Below are positions 17,965 through 25,549 of a stretch of 64,000 bases of DNA, piece by piece (the first letter of the stretch is position 1; each line of letters starts with the position of its first letter). The stretch lies in assembly GCF_001761365.1 (NCBI RefSeq), contig NZ_CP017477.1, forward strand, positions 2,532,001 through 2,596,000, in the 5' to 3' direction. This stretch comes from Polaribacter vadi. Its GTDB lineage: Bacteria > Bacteroidota > Bacteroidia > Flavobacteriales > Flavobacteriaceae. The notes beneath the pieces are model-generated. The model did not search any database, had not been told where the DNA came from, and was given only the letters and a program-made list of their open reading frames with translations. A program made the translations under genes and the position numbers.

Positions 17965-19017
17965 ATGAAAGTAAAAATAACATCGGTTGCAAAACAACTT
18001 CCAAAGTATTATCGAGAAACAAAAGATATCATTCCGTTTGTAGAAATGTGGATGCAAGATCAAGACACTCGTTTTCAAAGAAAAGTCACTAAACTTTTTG
18101 AAGGAGCAGGTGTTGATAAACGTTACTCAATTATGGATCCAGAAGAAGTTTTTACAGCAACTTCTTTCGAAGATAAAAATAATATTTACGCAAGAGAAGT
18201 TGTAAAATTAGCAGAGCAATCACTCAAAAAATCGTTAGAAAAAGCCAATTTAAAGGCTACAGAAATCGATTATATAATTACAGTAAGTTGCACAGGAATT
18301 ATGATTCCTTCTATGGATGCATATTTGATTAATTCGCTTCAAATGAAACAAGATATTGTGCGTTTACCAGTAACTGAAATGGGTTGTGCAGCAGGAGTTT
18401 CAGGTATTATTTATGCAAAGAATTTTTTAAAATCGAATCCAAATAAAAGAGCAGCTGTTGTGGCTGTAGAAGCACCAACAGCAACGTTTCAACTCGAAGA
18501 TTATTCTATGGCAAATATTGTAAGTGCAGCCATTTTTGGTGATGGAGCATCAGCTGTAATTTTATCTTCTTATAAAGATGATAAAGGTCCAGAAATCGTT
18601 GATGAAGCCATGTATCATTTTTACGATGCAACACATATGATGGGTTTCAATTTGGTGAATTCTGGTTTGCAAATGATTTTAGACAAGGAGGTTCCACAGA
18701 AAATTTCAGATCATTTTCCAGCAATTGTACATCCTTTTTTAGAACGAAATAAGTTAACAATTGACGATGTAAACCACTTGATTTTTCATCCAGGAGGAAA
18801 GAAAATTGTACAAACTGTAGAAGATTTATTTGGAGTTTTAGGCAAAAATATAGACGATACTAAAGAAGTTTTACGTTTGTATGGAAATATGTCTAGTGCA
18901 ACAGTTTTATACGTTTTAGAACGATTTATGGATAGAAATCCTGCAAAAGGTGAAAGAGGTTTAATGTTAAGTTTTGGCCCAGGTTTTTCTGCACAACGAA
19001 TTTTGTTGGAATGGTAG
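17965..19017 (+). CDS. Type III polyketide synthase (chalcone/alkylresorcinol synthase family)
   Basis: Homodimeric ketosynthase that extends an acyl starter with malonyl units and cyclises it; 350 aa, normal length. The Cys-His-Asn triad is intact: Cys141 in TEMGCAAGVSG, His275 in IFHPGGKK, Asn308 in YGNMSSAT. The C-terminal GFGPG-type loop is FGPGFSAQ. The neighbours (private ACP, PPTase, ketosynthase, dehydratase, oxygenase, methyltransferase) suggest that the starter is a long acyl chain delivered from the carrier protein. The product is then likely an alkylresorcinol, pyrone or related phenolic lipid. Ring type cannot be read from the sequence. Confidence 0.95.
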   Translation: MKVKITSVAKQLPKYYRETKDIIPFVEMWMQDQDTRFQRKVTKLFEGAGVDKRYSIMDPEEVFTATSFEDKNNIYAREVVKLAEQSLKKSLEKANLKATEIDYIITVSCTGIMIPSMDAYLINSLQMKQDIVRLPVTEMGCAAGVSGIIYAKNFLKSNPNKRAAVVAVEAPTATFQLEDYSMANIVSAAIFGDGASAVILSSYKDDKGPEIVDEAMYHFYDATHMMGFNLVNSGLQMILDKEVPQKISDHFPAIVHPFLERNKLTIDDVNHLIFHPGGKKIVQTVEDLFGVLGKNIDDTKEVLRLYGNMSSATVLYVLERFMDRNPAKGERGLMLSFGPGFSAQRILLEW

Positions 19018-19055
19018 ATTTGTAGAAATAACAAAAATTATTTTTAATAAAGCGA

Positions 19056-19496
19056 ATGAATCAAACTGAAATCATAAAAAACCTTCCTTATAAAAAACCA
19101 TTTTTGTTTGTTGATGAACTCACAGAAATTTCAGAAAATGGAATTATTGGAAACTATACATTTAAAAAAAACGAGTTTTTTTACGAAGGCCATTTTAAAA
19201 ATAATCCAATTACACCAGGCGTTATTTTAACGGAAACAATGGCACAAATTGGTTTAGTTTGTTTAGGAATTTTTCTTTTGAAAGATGAAATTTTATCCGA
19301 AGAAAAAAAACCAAAAATTGCTTTAACGTCTAATAATATCGATTTCTTTTTACCTGTTTTACCAAACGAAAAAGTAACTGTTATTTCAGAAAAAGAATAT
19401 TTTAGATTTAACAAACTAAAATGTAAAGTTAAAATGATGAATGAGAAAAATGAATTGGTTTGTAGAGGAACAATTTCTGGAATGTTAATAATTTAG
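19056..19496 (+). CDS. FabZ-like 3-hydroxyacyl-ACP dehydratase (hot-dog fold)
   Basis: 146-aa hot-dog protein. The catalytic His is in FFYEGHFKNNPITPGV and the acidic partner in ILTETMAQIG, at the spacing known for FabZ His54/Glu68. It probably dehydrates 3-hydroxyacyl chains on the cluster's own carrier protein. It follows the type III synthase by 38 bp on the same strand. Its sequence differs enough from a housekeeping FabZ (no LpxC fusion, short N-terminus) to suggest a dedicated enzyme. Confidence 0.87.
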   Translation: MNQTEIIKNLPYKKPFLFVDELTEISENGIIGNYTFKKNEFFYEGHFKNNPITPGVILTETMAQIGLVCLGIFLLKDEILSEEKKPKIALTSNNIDFFLPVLPNEKVTVISEKEYFRFNKLKCKVKMMNEKNELVCRGTISGMLII

Positions 19497-19500
19497 AATA

Positions 19501-19597
19501 GATCTGACAGGTTTTAAAAATCTTTCAGGTATGAAAAATATAAGTTAAGAAGAGTCAAATCTGTGAAAATCCATGAAATCCGTGTCAAAAAATCAGC
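19501..19597. repeat. Two short dispersed repeats between dehydratase and ketosynthase genes
   Basis: An imperfect palindrome (CTGACAGGTTTT ... ATCTTTCAGG, 19504-19529) is followed by a GTGAAAATCCATGAAATC-type copy (19563-19585) related to the repeats at 17867-17956. Both end before the ketosynthase ATG at 19602. They are non-coding. Confidence 0.55.
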
Positions 19598-19601
19598 ATA
19601 A

Positions 19602-20870
19602 ATGAAAAACAGAGTTGTAATTACAGGTTTAGGAGTTGTTGCACCAAATGGCGTTGGTTTATCAGCATTTACAAATGCAATAAAAGCAGGCAAATCCGGA
19701 ATTACATTTCATCAAGAATTAAAAGACAAAGGTTTTTCTTGTTGTATTGGAGGAATTCCAGAAATATCCGAAGAAAAAAAACTCGAATATTTATCGCCTT
19801 TACAATTAAGAGGATTCAATAGCACCTCTATTTTATATGGTTGTATGGCTGGAATTGATGCGTGGAAAGATGCAGGTTTTTCCGTTGATGAAAACTCGAA
19901 ATTAGATTACGATTCAGGCTTAATTTTTGGAACAGGAACCTCAGGAATTGAAAAATTTAGAGAATCGATTTATAAAATTGACGACCAAAATGTAAGACGT
20001 TTAGGAAGCACATCTGTTGTGCAAACCATGGCAAGTGGAATTTCTGCATATTTAGGTGGAATATTAGGTTTTGGGAATCAAGTAACCACAAATTCATCTG
20101 CATGTACAACAGGAACAGAAGCTTTATTGTTAGGATTTGAGCGCATTAAAAACGGCAAAGCAAAACGTATGTTGGTAGGTAGTTCTAGTGATAGCAGTTT
20201 GTATACTTGGGGAGGTTTTGATGCAATGAGAGTCATGAGTTACAAGCATAATGATAATCCAGAAAAAGGCTCAAGACCCATGAGTGAAACTGCTGCAGGT
20301 TTTGTGCCTGGAAGTGGAGCAGGAGCTTTGGTTTTAGAATCTTTAGAAAGTGCTTTGGCAAGAAATGCAACGATTTATGCAGAGGTTTTAGGAGGCAATA
20401 TTAATTCTGGAGGACAAAGAAATGGAGGAACTTTAACAGCGCCAAATGCAGAGGCTGTTCAAAAATGTATTACTGATGCAATTGTAGATGCCAATATTTC
20501 TGCAGATGAAATTGATGCGATAAATGGCCATTTAACAGCAACAACAAAAGATATTTTAGAGATAGAAAACTGGACGAAAGCTTTGCAAAGAAAAGGAGCA
20601 GATTTTCCTTTTATCAACTCCATAAAATCGCAAATTGGGCATTGTTTGGCAGCAGCTGGTGCAATTGAAAGTGTGGCTTCTGTGATGCAAATAAAAGAGC
20701 AATTTGTGTTTCCAAATATCAATTGTGAAGATGTGCATCCAGAAATTAAAGATTTGATTTCTGTGGATAAAATTCCAACAAAATTAATAGAAAAAGAAAT
20801 TAATATTGTTGCAAAAGCAAGTTTTGGTTTTGGTGATGTAAATGCTTGTGTTATCTTTAAAAAATATTAA
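19602..20870 (+). CDS. Beta-ketoacyl-ACP synthase (KAS I/II type)
   Basis: 422-aa condensing enzyme with the Cys-His-His set: Cys in NSSACTTGTEALLLG, His in INGHLTATTKD and His in KSQIGHCLAAAGAIES. The second motif has Leu where FabF has Gly (NAHGTST), a mark of divergence from housekeeping FabF. It should elongate acyl chains on the ACP encoded at 20958. With the dehydratase it makes a minimal chain-building set; ketoreductase and enoyl reductase are absent from the cluster and may be borrowed from fatty-acid synthesis. Confidence 0.92.
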   Translation: MKNRVVITGLGVVAPNGVGLSAFTNAIKAGKSGITFHQELKDKGFSCCIGGIPEISEEKKLEYLSPLQLRGFNSTSILYGCMAGIDAWKDAGFSVDENSKLDYDSGLIFGTGTSGIEKFRESIYKIDDQNVRRLGSTSVVQTMASGISAYLGGILGFGNQVTTNSSACTTGTEALLLGFERIKNGKAKRMLVGSSSDSSLYTWGGFDAMRVMSYKHNDNPEKGSRPMSETAAGFVPGSGAGALVLESLESALARNATIYAEVLGGNINSGGQRNGGTLTAPNAEAVQKCITDAIVDANISADEIDAINGHLTATTKDILEIENWTKALQRKGADFPFINSIKSQIGHCLAAAGAIESVASVMQIKEQFVFPNINCEDVHPEIKDLISVDKIPTKLIEKEINIVAKASFGFGDVNACVIFKKY

Positions 20871-20885
20871 ATTATAACAATAACG

Positions 20886-20943
20886 TGTCAGTTCGAGCGC
20901 AGTCGAGAACTCAATAAACCTTTCGACTGCGCTCAAGGAGACA
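20886..20943. repeat. REP-like palindromic repeat
   Basis: Inverted repeat with 12-bp perfect arms (GAGCGCAGTCGA at 20895-20906, complement at 20923-20934). The outer TGTC/GACA ends also pair. It is far richer in GC than its surroundings. I recall GCGCAGTCGA palindromes as common intergenic elements in flavobacterial genomes. It separates the ketosynthase from the carrier-protein gene. Confidence 0.75.
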
Positions 20944-20957
20944 TTTATAATTACAAA

Positions 20958-21209
20958 ATGACAAAAGAAGAAATCATAGCAAAATTAACGACGATTGTAA
21001 AACCTTATATTCATAATGAAGAAGGGTTTAAAAACATGAATGAAGACACCGATTTTATAAAGGATTTAGACATTAATTCTGCAAATTTGGTTGATATTAT
21101 TTTAGATGTGGAAGACGAGTTTGATATTCATATTGATAACGATTCTATGGAAAAAATGCTTTCTGTAAAAGAAACAGTCATTATTATTCAAACTAAAATG
21201 AATGCCTAA
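20958..21209 (+). CDS. Acyl carrier protein, dedicated to the polyketide cluster
   Basis: 83-aa acidic four-helix carrier. The phosphopantetheine attachment site is Ser41 in LDINSANLVDII, a variant of the usual DSL motif, followed by the acidic helix DVEDEFDIHID. Its stop overlaps the phosphopantetheinyl transferase start by one base (TAATG), so the carrier and its activator are made together. The housekeeping AcpP is expected elsewhere (next to fabF), so this should be a second, pathway-specific ACP. Confidence 0.92.
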   Translation: MTKEEIIAKLTTIVKPYIHNEEGFKNMNEDTDFIKDLDINSANLVDIILDVEDEFDIHIDNDSMEKMLSVKETVIIIQTKMNA

Positions 21210-21763
21210 TGATTGGCAATGATGTTGTTGATTTAAATCTTGCAAAAACCGAAAGTAATTGGCAACGTAAAGGATTTTTAGAGAAACAATTTACCGATTT
21301 TGAGATTAATGAAATCTTAAAATCAGCAAATCCATTTTTGAAAGTTTGGTTGTTTTGGTCTATGAAAGAAGCTGCTTATAAATGCTATGTTCAAGAATAT
21401 AAAAAAAGATTTTTTGCACCTAAAAAGTTTTCTTGTAAAATAATTTCAGATAGGGAAGGAGTCGTTCAGATTGAAACTAAAAAATATTTCATAAATTATT
21501 TAATATCAGGAAATTATATTGTTTCTGTTGCTAAAGAAAATAGGGATTTAAAAATGGTTTCAGAGTTGTTTTTTATTGACAAAAATGAAAGTTCAACCAA
21601 AATTATAAACGATAAATTAGTATCTTTTTTTACTGATGATACTCAACTTTTGAAAAACGATTTAGGAATTCCTTATTTGTATCAAAATAACAAGAAAATA
21701 GATGTTTCAGTTTCAAAATCCCATCATGGAAATTATGGAGCATTTGCATTTTCTACTTTTTAA
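21209..21763 (+). CDS. 4'-phosphopantetheinyl transferase (Sfp/AcpS superfamily)
   Basis: 184-aa enzyme that transfers phosphopantetheine from CoA to the carrier protein. Mg-binding and catalytic motifs are visible: IGNDVVDLNLA at the N-terminus and WSMKEAAYKCYVQ near residue 50 (the WxxKEAxxK signature), with KSHHGNYGAFAF near the C-terminus. Coupling with the preceding ACP gene makes Ser41 of that ACP its obvious substrate. Confidence 0.9.
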   Translation: MIGNDVVDLNLAKTESNWQRKGFLEKQFTDFEINEILKSANPFLKVWLFWSMKEAAYKCYVQEYKKRFFAPKKFSCKIISDREGVVQIETKKYFINYLISGNYIVSVAKENRDLKMVSELFFIDKNESSTKIINDKLVSFFTDDTQLLKNDLGIPYLYQNNKKIDVSVSKSHHGNYGAFAFSTF

Positions 21764-21787
21764 AAAGAGGAAAAATAAAGATAAAAT

Positions 21788-22246
21788 ATGTCGCAACTAA
21801 AAACTAAAGAACTACTTTTTAATTTGTGTAAAGATTTTGTAAATAAACGTTTACAAACTGTTGAAGAAATTATTTCATCGAACCAAAAAGGATTGCAATC
21901 TGAAACTAAAAGTTCTGCAGGAGATAAGCACGAAACAGGTAGAGCCATGTTGCAGTTAGAGATGGAAAAAGCAAGTCAGCAATTAGAAGGAATTTCTATA
22001 ATGAACCAAATTTTATCCAAAGTTGATATTTCTAAAAGCTCTAAAATTGCACATTTAGGAAGCGTTATTATTACAAATAAAGCCAACTATTTTTTAAGTA
22101 TTTCTGCTGGGCAATTATCAGTAAAAAACAATACCTATTTCGCGATTTCTATTTCATCACCAATTGGAAAATTGTTATTAGGAAAAAAGGAAAATGAGGA
22201 AGTTTTATTTAATGGGAATTTAATAAAGATTAAAGAAATTTTTTAA
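21788..22246 (+). CDS. GreA/GreB C-terminal-domain-like protein
   Basis: 152 aa. A helical N-terminal half (charged, with a KHETGRAMLQLEMEKA segment) precedes a C-terminal domain ending ISISSPIGKLLLGKKENEEV, which closely resembles the FKBP-like C-terminal domain of Gre transcript-cleavage factors. It lacks the acidic tip of the Gre coiled coil, so cleavage activity is doubtful; RNA-polymerase binding is possible. I recall such proteins labelled 3-oxoacyl-ACP synthase in databases, which the sequence does not support. It follows the PPTase by 24 bp and may only be co-transcribed with the cluster. Confidence 0.72.
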   Translation: MSQLKTKELLFNLCKDFVNKRLQTVEEIISSNQKGLQSETKSSAGDKHETGRAMLQLEMEKASQQLEGISIMNQILSKVDISKSSKIAHLGSVIITNKANYFLSISAGQLSVKNNTYFAISISSPIGKLLLGKKENEEVLFNGNLIKIKEIF

Positions 22247-22254
22247 AAGATTCC

Positions 22255-23178
22255 TTAGCAGATTTTCAAGTTGATTTCTTTTCCGTTTTCTAATTCTTCA
22301 AAATGATTTAAAAACACAATTTGATTTTCAACTTCAGCTTCAATTAACCAATAAGCACCTTTAAAATAGGAGTTTAAAACAGTTGCAGAAATATCAGATT
22401 TCTCTACAATTTTTATTTGATGAGGATATAACAAGTGATTTTTGTTATCAATAACAATTTCATTAACATCATCAAACAAAGCAGCAATGTATTTTTCTGT
22501 TGGATTATTATAAATTTCTTTGGGATTATTGTTTGCTAAAATCTTGTTATTTCTAATGATGATTAGTTGATCAGCAAAAGAAAGGGCATCATTTTTATCA
22601 TGTGTTGCAACAATACAAGCAATATTTTTATCCTTTAAATATTTAAATAAACGTCTTCTTAATGAATTTTTTTTAAAGTTATCTATTTGTCCAAAAGGCT
22701 CATCTAACAAAATTAATTCGGGTTCATTTGCTAAAGCTCTAGCAATAGCAACTCGTTGTTTTTGTCCACCACTTAAGTTTTTCACTTTTGTGTTTTCAAA
22801 AGCTTTCATTTCAATTACGTCCAACAATTCTTGCGTTCTTGCTTCACTTTCTTCAGGATAAAAACGCGATAAGAATTTTTTTATGTTTTCAGAGACAGAA
22901 ATATAAGGCATCAAATCGAAATCTTGAGCCACATATTTAAAGAAGTCCATTCCTGGAACTAAATGAAATTCTGGACCTAAAACCTGATTTTCATTCCAAA
23001 AAATAGTGCCTTTTTGTAAATCTAACAAACCGTAAATTGCTTTTAATAAAGTAGATTTTCCACAACCACTTTCACCCATAACACAAAGGTGTTCGCCTTT
23101 TTGCAAAGTGAAATTAAAATTATCTAAAACTATTTTATTTTTAGAATATCCAAAAGTGATGTTGTTTACTTGAAGCAT
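22255..23178 (-). CDS. ABC transporter ATP-binding protein (PotA/CysA-like, with regulatory tail)
   Basis: 307-aa ATPase. Walker A is GESGCGKSTLLKA, the signature LSGGQKQRVAIARAL, Walker B LILLDEPFGQID, and the H-loop ATHDKND. Residues about 240-307 form a TOBE-like extension. No permease or binding protein is adjacent, so it is an orphan. Its only operon partner is the 160-aa gene upstream with a 6-bp gap. It converges on the GreA/B-like gene with 8 bp between the stops. Confidence 0.88.
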   Translation of the reverse strand: MLQVNNITFGYSKNKIVLDNFNFTLQKGEHLCVMGESGCGKSTLLKAIYGLLDLQKGTIFWNENQVLGPEFHLVPGMDFFKYVAQDFDLMPYISVSENIKKFLSRFYPEESEARTQELLDVIEMKAFENTKVKNLSGGQKQRVAIARALANEPELILLDEPFGQIDNFKKNSLRRRLFKYLKDKNIACIVATHDKNDALSFADQLIIIRNNKILANNNPKEIYNNPTEKYIAALFDDVNEIVIDNKNHLLYPHQIKIVEKSDISATVLNSYFKGAYWLIEAEVENQIVFLNHFEELENGKEINLKIC

Positions 23179-23184
23179 AAAAAA

Positions 23185-23667
23185 TTATAAAAAACGGTTA
23201 TACCAACTCTCTTCAATTGGTATTTTCCAGAAGTTTTTAAAATCGTGATTATTGGTAATTAAATTATCAAAAATGATGGTTTTTGCAGTAACAGCTCTAT
23301 TTTTTACCAATTTTTTGAAGTCTTTCAACTCTTTATATTGTACAAATTCGCCTTGTTTAAAACAAACATTCATTTTGTCTAACAACTCAACTTTATACGT
23401 TTCTTGCAGTTCTAAAATAAAGGAAACAGAAGCATCAATGTCAGTATTTGTAATTGTGGCATTTTCATCATCCGTAATTAAAACAATAAACCTGTTGTAT
23501 AAAAACTGATAGGAAACTTTAAAATTTTCGTCCTCTTTTTTCCAATTTTCGACAAATGTTTTTATTTTTTGCTCAATTTCTGGAATCTCTGCAGGGTAAA
23601 ATTTTCTGTTAGAAGGATAAATCCAAACTTTAGCATCTTCAGAAATTTCGGTATAATCAACAAACAT
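23185..23667 (-). CDS. Conserved small protein linked to the ABC ATPase
   Basis: 160-aa soluble protein, no signal or membrane segment. It contains acidic and aromatic patches (DAKVWIYPSNRKFY; GEFVQYKELKDFKKL) and no known catalytic motif. It is the first gene of a two-gene operon with the ABC ATPase. I recall this family labelled ABC transporter ATPase in flavobacterial genomes, apparently by neighbourhood, since no Walker motifs are present here. Function unknown. Confidence 0.75.
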   Translation of the reverse strand: MFVDYTEISEDAKVWIYPSNRKFYPAEIPEIEQKIKTFVENWKKEDENFKVSYQFLYNRFIVLITDDENATITNTDIDASVSFILELQETYKVELLDKMNVCFKQGEFVQYKELKDFKKLVKNRAVTAKTIIFDNLITNNHDFKNFWKIPIEESWYNRFL

Positions 23668-23687
23668 TGTATAGATTTTTTAGACTG

Positions 23688-23695
23688 CAAAGATA
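23688..23695 (-). promoter_or_regulatory. -7 element for the ABC ATPase operon
   Basis: Perfect TATCTTTG on the minus strand, 20 bp before the ATG at 23667. A TTTG occurs 14 bp upstream of it, inside the neighbouring terminator hairpin; that spacing is short. Confidence 0.45.
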
Positions 23696-23703
23696 CCAAA
23701 GAA

Positions 23704-23738
23704 AAATCGCAAACTTGAATTTTTCAAACTTGCGATTT
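23704..23738 (-). terminator. Terminator after the thioredoxin-like gene
   Basis: Hairpin of two AAATCGCAA-xx-TTGAA arms (two central mismatches) with a T-rich loop, followed by TTTTTC on the minus strand. It lies 30 bp after the stop of the gene at 23768-24367. Confidence 0.65.
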
Positions 23739-23767
23739 TAATCTATTTTTATAAAGTTAGTTTCCGT

Positions 23768-24367
23768 TTATAAAGTCGATTTTATCAACGAAACAAAATC
23801 TTCTTGTGTACTTAATCCTTTGTCTTTATTATACCAAACTTGCAAATATTCTTTAAATTGAGGGTCTAAGCTTCCGTTTTTTTCTTTGTAATCTGCAACC
23901 ATTTTTGTGGCAACTTTTGGTCTTGGTCCCCAAGTATCAATTACATTATTATCTGTATCTAACGCAATTAATTTTGGAATAGATCTGCCACCATTTGTCA
24001 AAAACAAATCCATTAACGCTAAGTTTTCATCACGCAAAACCAACTTTAAGTTGATATTTTTGTTGAGTTCCGCCATTTTATGAATTACAGGTAAATTCTG
24101 TGCAGCATCTCCACACCAACCTTCAGTAAGTACCAACCAAGTTTGTGGTGATGCTAATTTTTGAATTTCTTGCGCAGTTTCATCAGAAATTTTGGTGGTT
24201 TTATCCAAACGTTTCATTCTGCTGTTATTCAATTTACTGTAGTTTAAAATATAGTCAGATTGTTCTGGTCCAGTAGATTTTCCTTCAGCCAATAAATCTT
24301 TTACTAAATCTCTATATTCTTGATATGTATAAGTGTTTTCTAAACTTTTTGAAATAATATCTTTCAT
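23768..24367 (-). CDS. Thioredoxin-family protein with a single active-site Cys
   Basis: 199-aa cytoplasmic protein. The thioredoxin core has LVLTEGWCGDAAQNLPVI, where the second Cys of the usual CxxC is Ala. The cis-Pro region is GRSIPKLIALD. Such CGDA proteins form their own Bacteroidota family; with one Cys a monothiol or bacillithiol/glutathione-type reaction is more likely than classical disulfide reduction. No signal peptide, so it is cytoplasmic. It is monocistronic with its own terminator. Confidence 0.85.
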   Translation of the reverse strand: MKDIISKSLENTYTYQEYRDLVKDLLAEGKSTGPEQSDYILNYSKLNNSRMKRLDKTTKISDETAQEIQKLASPQTWLVLTEGWCGDAAQNLPVIHKMAELNKNINLKLVLRDENLALMDLFLTNGGRSIPKLIALDTDNNVIDTWGPRPKVATKMVADYKEKNGSLDPQFKEYLQVWYNKDKGLSTQEDFVSLIKSTL

Positions 24368-24421
24368 AATTCTCTTCTAATTTCAACCTTTTAGACGCAA
24401 ATTAAAACAAAACTTACAAGA

Positions 24422-25372
24422 TTATTTCTTTTGCTTTTTTAAGCTTTCAAGAATATCTTTTGTCATCGATTCTAAATCAAATTTATGTTCCCAATTCCAA
24501 TCTTTTCTAGCTTGAGAATCATCAATAGTTTGTGGCCAACTATCTGCAATTTCTTGTCTAAAATCTGGATTATAAGTAATTTCAAAATCAGGAATATGCT
24601 TTTTAATTTCTGCAGCAATTTCTTTTGGTGTAAAACTCATGGCAGCTAAATTGTAGCCATTTCTAATTTTTATGTCTTTGGTATCTGCTTGCATTAATTG
24701 AATGGTTGCATTCACAGCATCATTCATATACATCATTGGTAAAGTTGTGTTTTCGGATAAAAAACATTCGTATTTTTTATCTTTTAAAGCTTTAAAATAA
24801 ATGTCTACAGCATAATCTGTAGTACCTCCACCAGGTTTTGTTTTCCAAGAAATAATTCCTGGATAACGTAAACTTCTTACATCAACCCCAAATTTATCAT
24901 GATAATAATTACACCAAAACTCGCCAGAAACTTTACTAATTCCATAAACTGTAGAAGGTTCCATAACTGTTTTTTGAGGCGTATTTTGTTTAGGAGTTGT
25001 TGGCCCAAATACAGCAATAGAACTTGGCCAATATATTTTTTCGATATGTTTTTCTTTGGCTAAATCTAATACAGCCAACAAAGAATTCATGTTTAAATTC
25101 CAAGCTTTTTGAGGCATTTTTTCTGCTGTTGCAGATAACATAGCAGCCAACAAATACACCTGAGTAACACTATATTTATGAATAACAGTTAAAATCGCTG
25201 CTTTATCAGTTGCATCAATAATTTCAAAAGGTCCAGAAGTCATAAGCTCTGTATTTCCTTCTCTAATATCTGAAGCTATTACATTGTTATTACCATATAA
25301 AAGGCGTAATTTTTCAGTAAGTTCTGTGCCTATTTGTCCACTTGCACCCAAAACTAAAATAACGGTTCTCAT
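24422..25372 (-). CDS. L-threonine 3-dehydrogenase, SDR/epimerase type
   Basis: 316-aa NAD-dependent enzyme of the extended short-chain dehydrogenase family. The nucleotide site is LGASGQIGTEL, the active site YGISK with Ser in WPSSIAVFG. The signature PGGGTTDYAVDIYFKAL and the ending DSWPQTIDDSQARKDW are those I know from the SDR-type threonine dehydrogenases of Flavobacterium and Cupriavidus. It oxidises threonine to 2-amino-3-ketobutyrate. The start is set at 25372 because an earlier in-frame ATG at 25402 overlaps the -7 element. Confidence 0.85.
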   Translation of the reverse strand: MRTVILVLGASGQIGTELTEKLRLLYGNNNVIASDIREGNTELMTSGPFEIIDATDKAAILTVIHKYSVTQVYLLAAMLSATAEKMPQKAWNLNMNSLLAVLDLAKEKHIEKIYWPSSIAVFGPTTPKQNTPQKTVMEPSTVYGISKVSGEFWCNYYHDKFGVDVRSLRYPGIISWKTKPGGGTTDYAVDIYFKALKDKKYECFLSENTTLPMMYMNDAVNATIQLMQADTKDIKIRNGYNLAAMSFTPKEIAAEIKKHIPDFEITYNPDFRQEIADSWPQTIDDSQARKDWNWEHKFDLESMTKDILESLKKQKK

Positions 25373-25399
25373 AAAACGAAATTGAATTATTAACAACAA

Positions 25400-25407
25400 C
25401 AAAGGTA
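25400..25407 (-). promoter_or_regulatory. -7 element for the threonine dehydrogenase gene
   Basis: Perfect TACCTTTG on the minus strand. The predicted transcription start (about 25393) lies downstream of the ATG at 25402, which supports the start at 25372. No clear TTTG at the -33 position. Confidence 0.5.
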
Positions 25408-25549
25408 CTTATTTTTATTATTCGTAATTTAGTTTCTCTAAAACTATTTTTATTAGTGTATCCTTAAATTTATTTCTTTTAAAAATTATGTTTTCTATAA
25501 GGGAATCCGTTTTAAAAAATGTTTATTTTTACAAACTCAATTTATAATT

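Noticed and set aside
25373..25402. Longer N-terminus of the threonine dehydrogenase
   Set aside because: The upstream ATG overlaps the -7 element, so it would not be transcribed; the Rossmann fold starts right after the later ATG.
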